A DNA stretch of 64,000 nucleotides from an uncultured Prevotellaceae bacterium (GTDB lineage: Bacteria > Bacteroidota > Bacteroidia > Bacteroidales > Bacteroidaceae), in contig CAMHNI010000010.1 of assembly GCA_946186505.1 (NCBI GenBank), positions 22,615-86,614 of the forward strand. Direction: 5' to 3'. The notes under the pieces were generated by a model. The model searched no databases and had not been told where the DNA came from. It was given only the letters and a program-made list of their open reading frames with translations. Below, piece by piece: positions 1 to 10,580 of this stretch. The position numbers were made by a program, and so were the translations under genes. Each line of letters opens with the position of its first letter. Position 1 is the stretch's first letter.

Positions 1-689
<689 letters not shown>

Positions 690-707
690 ATCTGAAATAT
701 TAGTGCT

Positions 708-1864
<1,157 letters not shown>

Positions 1865-1865
<1 letters not shown>

Positions 1866-2185
1866 TGACGCAACAAGAAAAGACTCTTATGGAAGAACGG
1901 ATCGTAGATGTGTTGAAAACCGTCTACGATCCGGAAATTCCTGTTAACATCTTTGACCTTGGGATGATATACCGTATCGATGTCAAGGATGACCAAACTG
2001 TGGAACTGGACATGACATTTACCGCCCCAAACTGTCCAGCAGCCGACTACATCTTAGAAGATGTACGCACGAAAGTGGAAAGCGTCGAGGGTGTCCATGG
2101 AGCCAATGTAAACCTCGTCTTTGAACCCGCGTGGGACCAAAGCATGATGACAGAAGAGGCGCGGATAGAATTAGGATTTGACTGA
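1865..2185 (+). CDS. DUF59 / MIP18-family iron-sulfur assembly factor (SufT-like)
   Basis: 106 residues from the ATG at 1865, which overlaps the preceding stop; the ORF track's TTG at 1862 is less likely. The protein has the family signature YDPEIPVNIFDLGMIY near the N-terminus, then DMTFTAPNCPAADYI with the conserved cysteine and a C-terminal FEPAWDQSMMTEEA motif. DUF59 proteins help deliver Fe-S clusters to client enzymes. In the Bacteroidales such single-domain proteins are common and are often near housekeeping genes rather than suf operons; here sufB lies about 50 kb away. lpxH follows after 2 bases, so the two are probably co-transcribed. Identification is firm; the clients are not known from sequence. 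Confidence 0.9.
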
Positions 2186-2187
2186 CG

Positions 2188-2952
2188 ATGAAAAGCATCT
2201 ATTTCTTGTCTGACGCTCATTTAGGGTCGTGGGCCATCGACCACGGCCGTATGCATGAGCGCCGGCTTGTGCGCTTCCTTGACAGTATTAAGAATAAGGC
2301 GGCAGCCGTCTATCTGTTGGGCGACATGTTCGACTTCTGGTACGAATACCGCTACGTCGTGCCCAAGGGTTATACGCGATTCTTAGGAAAGCTATCGGAG
2401 CTGACCGACTTGGGCGTCGAGGTTCACTACTTCACCGGCAACCACGACATCTGGGCTTACGACTATCTGGAGAAAGAGTGCGGTGTCATCCTGCACAAGC
2501 AGCCGCTCACAACCGAGATCTACGGCAAGATTTTTTTCTTAGCTCATGGCGACGGCCTAGGTGATCCTGACAAATCCTTCAAGCTCATCCGTGGCATCTT
2601 TCACAACCGCACCTGCCAATGGCTCTTCTCAGCCCTCCATCCACGCTGGGGTATGTGGTTCGGCCTGACATGGGCCAAACATTCACGCCTCAAGCACGAG
2701 GCAGAAGGGCCGCCAGCCTATATGGGCGAAGATCGTGAGCATCTAGTACTCTTCACCAAACGGTACATCCAATACCACTCCAATGTTGACTACTTCATCT
2801 ACGGCCACCGCCATATCGAGGTTGACTTGCAGCTCACCAAGAAAGCCCGGATGGTCATTCTCGGCGATTGGATCAATCAGTTCACCTATGTCGTTTACGA
2901 CGGCGAGCATCTGTTCATGTCGCAGTACATCGAAGGTGAAAGCATCATGTAA
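2188..2952 (+). CDS. lpxH: UDP-2,3-diacylglucosamine diphosphatase
   Basis: 254 residues, the usual size for LpxH-type hydrolases. It carries the calcineurin-like metallophosphoesterase motifs in order: SDAHLG (D9, H11), LLGDMFDFW, FTGNHD, LAHGDG and GHRH. LpxH hydrolyses UDP-2,3-diacylglucosamine to lipid X and UMP, the fourth step of lipid A synthesis, as a peripheral protein on the cytoplasmic face of the inner membrane. Two bases separate it from the DUF59 gene. No signal peptide is visible, as expected. The closest alternative would be LpxG/LpxH-like phosphoesterases of unclear substrate, but the motif set and length favour LpxH. Confidence 0.92.
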   Translation: MKSIYFLSDAHLGSWAIDHGRMHERRLVRFLDSIKNKAAAVYLLGDMFDFWYEYRYVVPKGYTRFLGKLSELTDLGVEVHYFTGNHDIWAYDYLEKECGVILHKQPLTTEIYGKIFFLAHGDGLGDPDKSFKLIRGIFHNRTCQWLFSALHPRWGMWFGLTWAKHSRLKHEAEGPPAYMGEDREHLVLFTKRYIQYHSNVDYFIYGHRHIEVDLQLTKKARMVILGDWINQFTYVVYDGEHLFMSQYIEGESIM

Positions 2953-2983
2953 TCATATTCACTCACATAAACCACTAACCATC

Positions 2984-3646
2984 ATGAAAATGAAAGCCTT
3001 ATCCATTCTCACAGTTGCCGCCGTGTCTGCTCTGTTGGGCGGCTGTGGTTCCATGTCATCCATCAACAGCGCCCTGTACACAATCAACAATGTCCAGTCA
3101 ACCATCGGTAACGTGATGGGTAATAACAACAGCTACAGCCAAACACAAACGTCAACAACAGCACAGCCTGCCGCTACGCAGACAGGTGCAACAACGTCCA
3201 GTACCACTACTACGACAACACGAGCAGCAACACCCGCCACCACACGCACCGTCAGTTCACCGGCATCCGCAGCATCTTCCTCATCCTCTGCACAGCAGCG
3301 CAACACAGACCTCTACGTCAGCGGTTCACGTCGAGGCGAGATTCGCACTAATGGCGATGTCTATATCGGCGGCTCGCGAAAAGGAGAGTTCCGTTCCAAC
3401 GGAGACATCTACGTAGATGGCTCACGCAAAGGTGAGATACGTTCTAACGGCGACATCTACAAAAACGGTTCACGAGTTGGCGAGGTACGTTCCAACGGAG
3501 ACATCTATATCAACGGCTCACGTGTAGGCGAGGTGCGTTCCAACGGAGACATCTACAAGAACGGCTCACGCATCGGCGAGGCCCGCAACATGTCGGACAC
3601 CCGCCAGGTGGCAGTCGTCTATTTTTTCGGTTTCTTCAACCTGTAG
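2984..3646 (+). CDS. Lipoprotein with 16-residue GSRxGExRSNGDIY repeats
   Basis: 220 residues from ATG 2984; the ORF track's start at 2783 runs back through lpxH and is an artefact. A lipoprotein signal ends LLGGC (Cys about residue 21). Residues 50-105 are Ser/Thr/Ala/Gln-rich, a flexible linker. The C-terminal half holds five full 16-residue repeats of the form GSRxGExRSNGDIYxN plus a partial sixth. Short glycine-rich repeats of this kind resemble the beta-flower or beta-solenoid type annotated in Bacteroidales ('5-fold beta-flower protein'), recalled and not checked. The final segment RQVAVVYFFGFFNL is hydrophobic. Function unknown; surface or periplasmic anchoring is inferred from the lipobox. 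It converges with the PL11 gene with only two bases between. Confidence 0.85.
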   Translation: MKMKALSILTVAAVSALLGGCGSMSSINSALYTINNVQSTIGNVMGNNNSYSQTQTSTTAQPAATQTGATTSSTTTTTTRAATPATTRTVSSPASAASSSSSAQQRNTDLYVSGSRRGEIRTNGDVYIGGSRKGEFRSNGDIYVDGSRKGEIRSNGDIYKNGSRVGEVRSNGDIYINGSRVGEVRSNGDIYKNGSRIGEARNMSDTRQVAVVYFFGFFNL

Positions 3647-3648
3647 TC

Positions 3649-6600
3649 TTATTTCATCAGCAGTTTCTTGCCCTGCCTGATATAGACTCCCTGTCCGGGA
3701 GTCTTTTTTATGCGCCGTCCTTGCAGGTCAAACAACCAATCTTCGCCATAGTTCCGTCCAATGTCTTCTATTTCCGTCACAGTACCGTCACCAAACGACA
3801 ACACGATACGGGAGGCATCAAGGTTCGCCACCTTATCAGCGAGATCGAAATAGGCACGGAAGGCTTTTGACTGACTGCTACCGGTAGAATACCAGAACTT
3901 GTTGGAACTCAAGAACAAGCCTCCCACGGGAATAATCGTGCTTGCCGTATATGTACCGACGAAACTGGCGTTTAAACTGGGACTGCTGACAGGATTCTGA
4001 GGGTTAATGGCGACATCACTGACGCCGAATCGCGTCATGTCTTTCGTCACCTTTATGATATAAGGATGATTAGCCTCCATAGCTGTAACATCCGTGAAAT
4101 TAATACTAATCACACCTTCACTCTTATTGTAACCTGTGAACTCAGCCACCCTAAAATCACTTCCAAAGGCCGTACTCAACTGCTCTGAGTTCATGCTGAA
4201 CGGCAAGCAGACAGTGCTCCACTCGCCAGCCTTCAGCGTACGCTTCACAGACACATAGTTGACCTCTGCCATCTCGGGGGCCGTCGCTGACAGCTCGTCG
4301 AGCATTGTGACCATATAAGAAGATGTTGCCGACTGACAGCCAGGATAACTCGTTGTCACCTCCAGCGTACCCGGCTCCGTGACAGTAAAGTAATAGCCGT
4401 CAGTGCGGTAGATGCTGATGTTGTCGAGTTTGAAGTTGGAGGAATAGCGCCCCGTCACGAAGTAGAAGCCGTCCACTTCGCTGCTTGTACCATTGGGCAG
4501 AGTGAAAACGCCCTTGCTGCCATTGGAGATGGCCCAAGCCACGCTGTTCGCCAAGCGGTCCACCTCCAGCGTGATGTGGTACCATGTGTCTGCGGCCAAA
4601 TCCGTGGTGGTCTCTGTGCCATTGACATTAAAGGTGGTCATGTTTTTGGTTGGAGCGGTGATGTCGAACAGCAAATTTTTATTGCCGTTGATGGAGGCAT
4701 AATTATCCCAATAATTAGAAGGGTTAATGCCACCCTTACTCATAACGCAGAACTCTGCTCCATCCGTATTTCCAGTTTTTATGGCCATGTCCAATTCGAT
4801 GGCATACCTGCTGCATTGCGACACATCGACACCATTAAGACGGGTGTAACCATAGCGGGTATTCGTCCCTCCCAGATCAACCAAGAAGTAGTTACCATGC
4901 TCGGCATTGCCGGTTGCGATGCTCATAGGTGCTCCAGAGGTTGTCCAGCCACTGACTTCAGTCGTCTGCTCATAATCCTCACTGTAGAGTGTCAGCAGCT
5001 CTACCCCTTTCCCATTGAATGTAGCCGTGATGTTGGGTGTCAACTCAATACCGTTGTAACTGAACGTTCCGGGGTTGATACTGACGACAGGCTGCAGGCC
5101 GGCGGCAGTCTGCTGGTTGCTGTTGACAGCAAAAGTAGCTTCCGGGCAGTCAACACTCTCACCTGTACCTATAACAAGGTACAGTTTGCCATCTTTTACA
5201 GACAGCCGCGGAGTGGTTACACCGTCCAAGCCCTCGAGCACCACGTCATTCTCTATGTCGCCCGATATGCTACCCACAATGCCGATGAAGTATTTTCCGT
5301 CATAGAGACTACCGTGCATGGTGAATGCCACGACAGGCTTCAGATATTTGGGTCCGTACTGCTGCCAGACATCACTTGTCCGGGTGTTCAGCGTCAGCTT
5401 GCTGATGTTCACTGGGGCTGCTGTTCCGTCGGCATCGATATCTATCATAAGCCGTGCGCCGTGGTTCAGCGTCAGTGCCGTCGTCGTAAGTCCCTTGCGG
5501 CCGGTGACGATGCTGGCGCCGTAGTCGGCTGTGATGCCGCCGCCAAAAGTGCCGCCGTCGGTCTCAAGCGTGGTGAAGCGGTTCAGCCACACGGGGCTGC
5601 TCTCCATCGTGCCGTTGAAACGCAGCGTACCGGCCCAGACGTTGGTCTCACCAGTATAGGTCTCCGTCACGTCGGGCAGTTCGAGCACGCCATCGCCCTG
5701 CTTCACGAGCCGCATTCCGCCCGAGAAGGCTCCGCCGGTCAGCGTGTGGGTATAGGTTTCAGTAGTGATGTTGTTGTTATCGTCGTGTCCCTGTACCCAC
5801 GACGGCGTGTTGACCGTCAGTATGTAAGGTGCTGCACCGTCTTCCACGTTGACGGTCATGTCGTTCGTCTCGCACATCAGCAGATGATCTGCGGTCGTTG
5901 CGATTGTTTCGCCATTGGTCACCTTGGTTCGTCCGTCGTTGGTCAGCGTCGGCGGAGCCACGGTGATGCCTTCCATCTCGCCAAGGAAGTAGCTCAGATG
6001 GGGCGGCTGGTTGTAGGCCATCATCTGCCACACCATCGCTTGACGGTACTGGTGGTCGTTCCAAAGCGTAAGCAGGCTAAAGTCGGTGTACATGCCTGTG
6101 GTATAGACGCGCAGGTTCTGTCCGCAGCGCACCACAATCTCCTCACGCCAGTCGCCGATGATGTCGCCCTGGAAACAGGGGTTGTTTTTCGAGTCATTAT
6201 TCATGTTACAGCCACTTGAGGTGAAGAGCCTTCCGACACCGGGCTTCTCCACCTTGGCCTCTCTGGCTATGCCAGGACTGTTCAGAATCTCCGAGCAGAG
6301 GTCGCCGTCCCAGTAGATGCGGAAGTTCAGTTCGCCCCAGTCTATCGTCAATCCGTCTATCTCCTCATCGGTTACACTGCTGAACAATCCCGTCGAGACC
6401 GACCGTCCCTGAGAACCGGGGTAATTATTTGAGAAGTTGTCCATCAATGCTCGTCCGTCATCATCATCGGCCGTCCGTCTGATATACAATTCGCTGGTGG
6501 TTGCGTTACGATAGTTCATGGCTGGTTTGTCTTCGTTACATCCGAAGAACTCCAAACCCTTGCGATAAGGGTCAAAGTCGCCAACGTGCTGTGCGTCTCC

Positions 6601-7917
6601 ATGCCCCAATCCCGTGGTAGAGAGTCCCATACCATTGTCATCGATAACCATCGAGCCATAAACGATCTCATCACGCCCGTCTTCATCAACATCGGCAATA
6701 ATGTAGTTATGGTAACCGTTGCCGTACCAAGGGCTACTGGAGTCGTTACAATTCCAAGTCCACAGTGTGCTCCATGTATGGTTTTTACTATTCAGGTTCA
6801 TAGCAATCATTTTATGCCGAGTATAGATGCCGCGCCCTAGGAAAAGACTGGCTTTGCGCCCGTCAAGGAAAGGAGCACCGAAGAAATACTTCGACGAACG
6901 GTGACCCGATCCGTCACCCCAAGCACTAGCGCTCTCACGAGTCAGCGGATAATCTGTCACCTGATATTTTTCTCCCGTCTCACCGTTCATATAGATAAGG
7001 TACTCTGAACCTGTGCTTGTATAAGCAAGATTTGTTGTCGATGAGCCTTTTTCATTGGATGTGTACCAAACCGGACGAGTGTTGACCGACATATTACCGA
7101 TGGTAAAAAGCTGTTTCTTACCATCATTACCATAGACAATCATATTGTCGGCACCACGCAAGACCACCTCAGCCTTACCGTCTTCGTCCCAATCGTAGGA
7201 AATGATGTTGATTTCCGTAGAATTAGCACTAACCATATTCGGACCGCAGTCGATACGCCACAGCAGTGTAGCTTTACCCGTCTGCCAGTCCACGTCGTAC
7301 GCATCGAGCACGACAAATTCCCTGGAGTTTTGGGGGTAGATGATCCATCTTGCATTTCCTTTAGCATCTACTAAGCCCGAGTCGTATCCTTTTGCGTCCA
7401 CCGTGTTCAGCCGCTTGATGATGATTTCTAACTGTCCGTCGCCATCGAGGTCGGCCATCTCTGCATCGTTCGGTTCGTAATGACTGGTCACGTCATTGCC
7501 GTCACGGTCATAGACCGTAGCTAAAGGAATATCGAGATAGGCTGTGGCGTAACGGTTGTTTCCATTCTTGTACACATACTGTGTCCATGCTGTAACGGCA
7601 CCGCATTTTTCCTGCACCGCGCCGTTCACCACTGCTGCCACCTGATAAGTGGTCGTTGGCAGGCCGTTGCTGTTGTCTGCATAGCAGGTTGTGGTCAAGT
7701 TCGATGCCACCTCTTTTCCGTTCTTGTATAAGTTGTACTTCACATCGTAATATTCATTTGACAGCCGTCGCCAAGTCACGAGGTTGGTTGTGCTGCCGCT
7801 GGTGCTTCCCGTGGGTATGGCCACTAGTCCGCGGTCTAACTTGTCAGTATGACGCTGAGCTATCACTGCCGAACTCATCAAGCCCAAAAAGAAAATCAGG
7901 AAAAGTTTCTTATTCAT
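3649..7917 (-). CDS. Rhamnogalacturonan lyase, family PL11, with long C-terminal extension
   Basis: 1422 residues, more than twice the roughly 620 of a PL11 catalytic domain. A signal peptide (MNKKLFLIFFLGLMSSAVIAQ) is followed by RHTDKLDRGLVAI...SWRRL, typical for PL11, and propeller blades with calcium-type motifs DLDGDGQ, DWDEDGK, DVDEDGRD (about residues 25-640). PL11 enzymes cut the rhamnose-galacturonate backbone of rhamnogalacturonan I by beta-elimination. After that come an autotransporter-associated-strand type segment (GDGVLELPD..YTGETNVWAGTL, about 740-790), a laminin-G-like segment (about 985-1135), a Prevotella-type domain beginning WSTVCLPFSM, and the tail FDLQGRRIKKTPGQGVYI. 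Secretion to the cell surface is inferred. It faces GH2 and CE2 genes across a shared promoter region. Confidence 0.92.
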   Translation of the reverse strand: MNKKLFLIFFLGLMSSAVIAQRHTDKLDRGLVAIPTGSTSGSTTNLVTWRRLSNEYYDVKYNLYKNGKEVASNLTTTCYADNSNGLPTTTYQVAAVVNGAVQEKCGAVTAWTQYVYKNGNNRYATAYLDIPLATVYDRDGNDVTSHYEPNDAEMADLDGDGQLEIIIKRLNTVDAKGYDSGLVDAKGNARWIIYPQNSREFVVLDAYDVDWQTGKATLLWRIDCGPNMVSANSTEINIISYDWDEDGKAEVVLRGADNMIVYGNDGKKQLFTIGNMSVNTRPVWYTSNEKGSSTTNLAYTSTGSEYLIYMNGETGEKYQVTDYPLTRESASAWGDGSGHRSSKYFFGAPFLDGRKASLFLGRGIYTRHKMIAMNLNSKNHTWSTLWTWNCNDSSSPWYGNGYHNYIIADVDEDGRDEIVYGSMVIDDNGMGLSTTGLGHGDAQHVGDFDPYRKGLEFFGCNEDKPAMNYRNATTSELYIRRTADDDDGRALMDNFSNNYPGSQGRSVSTGLFSSVTDEEIDGLTIDWGELNFRIYWDGDLCSEILNSPGIAREAKVEKPGVGRLFTSSGCNMNNDSKNNPCFQGDIIGDWREEIVVRCGQNLRVYTTGMYTDFSLLTLWNDHQYRQAMVWQMMAYNQPPHLSYFLGEMEGITVAPPTLTNDGRTKVTNGETIATTADHLLMCETNDMTVNVEDGAAPYILTVNTPSWVQGHDDNNNITTETYTHTLTGGAFSGGMRLVKQGDGVLELPDVTETYTGETNVWAGTLRFNGTMESSPVWLNRFTTLETDGGTFGGGITADYGASIVTGRKGLTTTALTLNHGARLMIDIDADGTAAPVNISKLTLNTRTSDVWQQYGPKYLKPVVAFTMHGSLYDGKYFIGIVGSISGDIENDVVLEGLDGVTTPRLSVKDGKLYLVIGTGESVDCPEATFAVNSNQQTAAGLQPVVSINPGTFSYNGIELTPNITATFNGKGVELLTLYSEDYEQTTEVSGWTTSGAPMSIATGNAEHGNYFLVDLGGTNTRYGYTRLNGVDVSQCSRYAIELDMAIKTGNTDGAEFCVMSKGGINPSNYWDNYASINGNKNLLFDITAPTKNMTTFNVNGTETTTDLAADTWYHITLEVDRLANSVAWAISNGSKGVFTLPNGTSSEVDGFYFVTGRYSSNFKLDNISIYRTDGYYFTVTEPGTLEVTTSYPGCQSATSSYMVTMLDELSATAPEMAEVNYVSVKRTLKAGEWSTVCLPFSMNSEQLSTAFGSDFRVAEFTGYNKSEGVISINFTDVTAMEANHPYIIKVTKDMTRFGVSDVAINPQNPVSSPSLNASFVGTYTASTIIPVGGLFLSSNKFWYSTGSSQSKAFRAYFDLADKVANLDASRIVLSFGDGTVTEIEDIGRNYGEDWLFDLQGRRIKKTPGQGVYIRQGKKLLMK

Positions 7918-7980
7918 TTCGCTATCTATATTTATACCTTGTTAGTAGTTACGCCAGCCAAGTTCCGTTGGCCAACCGTG

Positions 7981-7988
7981 CAAAGGTA
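7981..7988 (-). promoter_or_regulatory. -7 box of the PL11 promoter
   Basis: On the minus strand this reads TACCTTTG, matching the Bacteroidales TAnnTTTG box, 64 bases before the PL11 start. A good TTTG at -33 is not visible, so the site rests on the -7 element alone. Confidence 0.55.
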
Positions 7989-8113
7989 AGCAAAAAAAGC
8001 AAGATGCCCCACTCTTCCGGCCGGGAAACAGCCTTACGTCACAAAAAACATGGTATTTCAGCAAATTTTGCGATGACTTTCATTACCATAGTGATGAGTT
8101 TTAGGCTTATGGC

Positions 8114-8144
8114 TTTGCCATTTCAAGTATTTTTCTTACCTTTG
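8114..8144 (+). promoter_or_regulatory. Promoter of the GH2-esterase operon
   Basis: TTTG at 8114-8117, exactly 19 bases, then TACCTTTG at 8137-8144. This matches the Bacteroidales consensus TTTG-N19-TAnnTTTG. The GH2 start codon is 30 bases downstream. The rest of the 257-base divergent region (7918-8174) shows no further gene. Confidence 0.8.
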
Positions 8145-8174
8145 TAGCGATTTAGCAAATGAATGAAATAAACT

Positions 8175-10580
8175 ATGAGAATCAAACTACTGGCATCAAC
8201 ACTGCTGTTCACCATAGCAACCGCAGCACAGAGACAAGAAATAACACTGAGTGACAATTGGCAGTTTTCCCTGGGAAAGTCTGGAGCCAACCAGTTATGG
8301 GAGACGGTGAGTGTTCCCCACGACTGGGCTATCAGTGGACCGTTCGACAAAAAATGGGACCTACAAGTAGTTGCCATAGAACAGAACGGTGAACAACAGG
8401 CCACCGAGAAGTCGGGACGTTCAGGAGCACTACCCTGGATAGGCGAAGGACACTACAAACGAGACATACAAATTCCATCAGGTTTTTCCGGATGTGCCGA
8501 ATTGGTGTTCGATGGTGCCATGGCAGAGCCTACGGTCAGTATCAATGGTCAGCGTGCTGGCTACTGGGCCTACGGATACAATACTTTTCGCGTAGATATT
8601 TCTAAGTTTGTAAAGCCAGGTAATAATCTTCTAGAGGTTGATCTAAAGAATGTTGAAGAAAGTTCACGCTGGTACCCCGGTGCCGGACTTTACCGTCCTG
8701 TGACATTGGTACTAACAGGCAAGGCCCACCTCGACCGCTGGGGCACTTATTTTCGGACACTTCACATAGTCGATGGAAAAGCAGAGGTCGAAGTGACAGC
8801 GAAAGGCATTGGAGGAAATGCCATTGAGGTTTGTTTACTCGACAAAAAGGGGCAGCCAGTAGCTTCAGCCCATAATGACACGGACAAGAACGGTCAAACC
8901 TGCACATCTTTAGAGGTGGAGAGGCCACTACTTTGGTCACCAGAGTCCCCTAGCCTTTATACACTGCGAATACAGTTGATGGAAAACGGCAAAGTCATCG
9001 ATGAAATCAGTGAAAAGGTAGGAATCCGTACTATAAGTGTTTCCCGCGAAGGAGGTTTCCAACTAAATGGAACAACCCGCAAATTGAAAGGAGTCTGCCT
9101 TCACCATGATCTCGGTCCCTTGGGAGCTGCCGTCAACAAGGCCGCCCTCATCCGCCAGGTGAAGACCATGAAGGAAATGGGCTGCGACGCCATCCGTACA
9201 GCCCACAACATGCCAAGTCAAATGCAGATGGATATCTGCGATTCGTTAGGCATGATGGTCATGGCAGAAAGTTTCGACATGTGGATTTACCCAAAGTGCA
9301 AAAATGGTTACTCACGTTTCTTTAAGGAGTGGAGTGACCGAGACATTGAGAATCTGGTACTTGCCCACCGCAACCACCCAAGCATTGTGATGTGGTCCAT
9401 TGGTAACGAGATACCCGAGCAGGGTGACATGAAGGCTGTCAGCATTATCAACCGTCTGCAAGGATTATGTCACCAACTTGACCCATCACGTCCAGTTACC
9501 CAAGGCATGGACAGAGCCGAACCAGCATTAAAAGCAGGCTTTGCACAAGCGATGGACGTGCCGGGCTTTAACTATCGCGTACACAAATATCAAAAAAATA
9601 TAGAGCAACTACCACAAGGGTTCCTCCTCGGAAGCGAGACAGCCTCGACTGTCAGCAGCCGTGGCGTGTACAAATTCCCTGTCACGCCATCTGACCATGC
9701 CGTTTATCCCGATGGTCAATGTTCAAGCTATGACGTTGAGTGGTGTTCATGGTCGAACTTGCCCGATGATGACTGGGTGTGGCAGGATGACAAGCCTTGG
9801 GTCATTGGCGAGTTCGTGTGGACAGGATATGACTATTTAGGTGAACCGACACCTTATGATGAGTACTGGCCCAGCCGCAGCAGTTATTTCGGTATCTGCG
9901 ACCTTGCCGGGCTTCCCAAGGATCGCTATTATCTCTATCGCTCACATTGGAACACAAAGGAGCACACCATCCATCTGCTGCCACACTGGACATGGGGGAG
10001 AGAACGGCTGAACAAAATCACACCTGTTTATTGCTATACAGACTACCCAGAAGCCGAGTTATTTGTTAACGGCAAGAGCCAGGGACGGATAAAGAAGAAT
10101 TCCAAAGAGCGACTCGACCGCTACCGTCTGCGCTGGAACAACGTAAAGTACCAGCCAGGCGAGCTCAGGGTCGTTGTCTATGATGAAATGGGTAAGAATA
10201 GCGGCGAGCAAAGAGTGAAGACTGCCGACAAAGCAGACCGTCTGAGAGCAGATGTTTGGACACAACACGGCAAGACCATGCTGAAGGCTGATGGCGAGGA
10301 TTTAGCCTTTGTCACCGTTTCGCTGACAGATGCTAACGGCACACTCATCCCTAATGCTACCGACCAACTGACATTCGAAGTCGAGGGCTCCGGACGTTTT
10401 CGTGCCGTATGCAATGGTGATGCCACTTCTTTGGAGCCGTTCACCAAGCCCCAGATGAAACTGTTCAGCGGCCAACTCGTGGTTATCGTGCAGTCCTCCC
10501 AACAAGCCGGAAATATAACTTTGAATATTAATGACCCACAACAAAATTTATCAGAACGCATAACCATACCTGTCCAATGA
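8175..10580 (+). CDS. Secreted glycoside hydrolase family 2, likely beta-galactosidase
   Basis: 801 residues. A signal peptide ends near TAAQRQ. The domains follow the GH2 order: jelly-roll sugar-binding domain (VSVPHDWAI... about 25-190), immunoglobulin-like domain (195-295), TIM barrel (300-600), then DUF4982-type and C-terminal beta domains. The acid/base is E412 in WSIGNEIPE; the nucleophile is E546 in VIGEFVWTG. GH2 members in this size class with a WTGYDYLGEPTPYDE motif are mainly exo-beta-galactosidases. The neighbours (PL11 lyase, CE2 esterase) point to galactan side chains of pectin as substrate, which is an inference. Its stop overlaps the esterase start (ATGA). Confidence 0.9.
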   Translation: MRIKLLASTLLFTIATAAQRQEITLSDNWQFSLGKSGANQLWETVSVPHDWAISGPFDKKWDLQVVAIEQNGEQQATEKSGRSGALPWIGEGHYKRDIQIPSGFSGCAELVFDGAMAEPTVSINGQRAGYWAYGYNTFRVDISKFVKPGNNLLEVDLKNVEESSRWYPGAGLYRPVTLVLTGKAHLDRWGTYFRTLHIVDGKAEVEVTAKGIGGNAIEVCLLDKKGQPVASAHNDTDKNGQTCTSLEVERPLLWSPESPSLYTLRIQLMENGKVIDEISEKVGIRTISVSREGGFQLNGTTRKLKGVCLHHDLGPLGAAVNKAALIRQVKTMKEMGCDAIRTAHNMPSQMQMDICDSLGMMVMAESFDMWIYPKCKNGYSRFFKEWSDRDIENLVLAHRNHPSIVMWSIGNEIPEQGDMKAVSIINRLQGLCHQLDPSRPVTQGMDRAEPALKAGFAQAMDVPGFNYRVHKYQKNIEQLPQGFLLGSETASTVSSRGVYKFPVTPSDHAVYPDGQCSSYDVEWCSWSNLPDDDWVWQDDKPWVIGEFVWTGYDYLGEPTPYDEYWPSRSSYFGICDLAGLPKDRYYLYRSHWNTKEHTIHLLPHWTWGRERLNKITPVYCYTDYPEAELFVNGKSQGRIKKNSKERLDRYRLRWNNVKYQPGELRVVVYDEMGKNSGEQRVKTADKADRLRADVWTQHGKTMLKADGEDLAFVTVSLTDANGTLIPNATDQLTFEVEGSGRFRAVCNGDATSLEPFTKPQMKLFSGQLVVIVQSSQQAGNITLNINDPQQNLSERITIPVQ

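Noticed and set aside
2783-2983. N-terminal extension of the 16-residue-repeat lipoprotein
   Set aside because: Overlaps lpxH in another frame; the ATG at 2984 gives a proper lipobox.
4576-6219. 547-residue plus-strand ORF opposite the PL11 gene
   Set aside because: It lies wholly inside the well-supported PL11 coding region on the other strand and resembles no family; long antisense ORFs are common in GC-rich genes.
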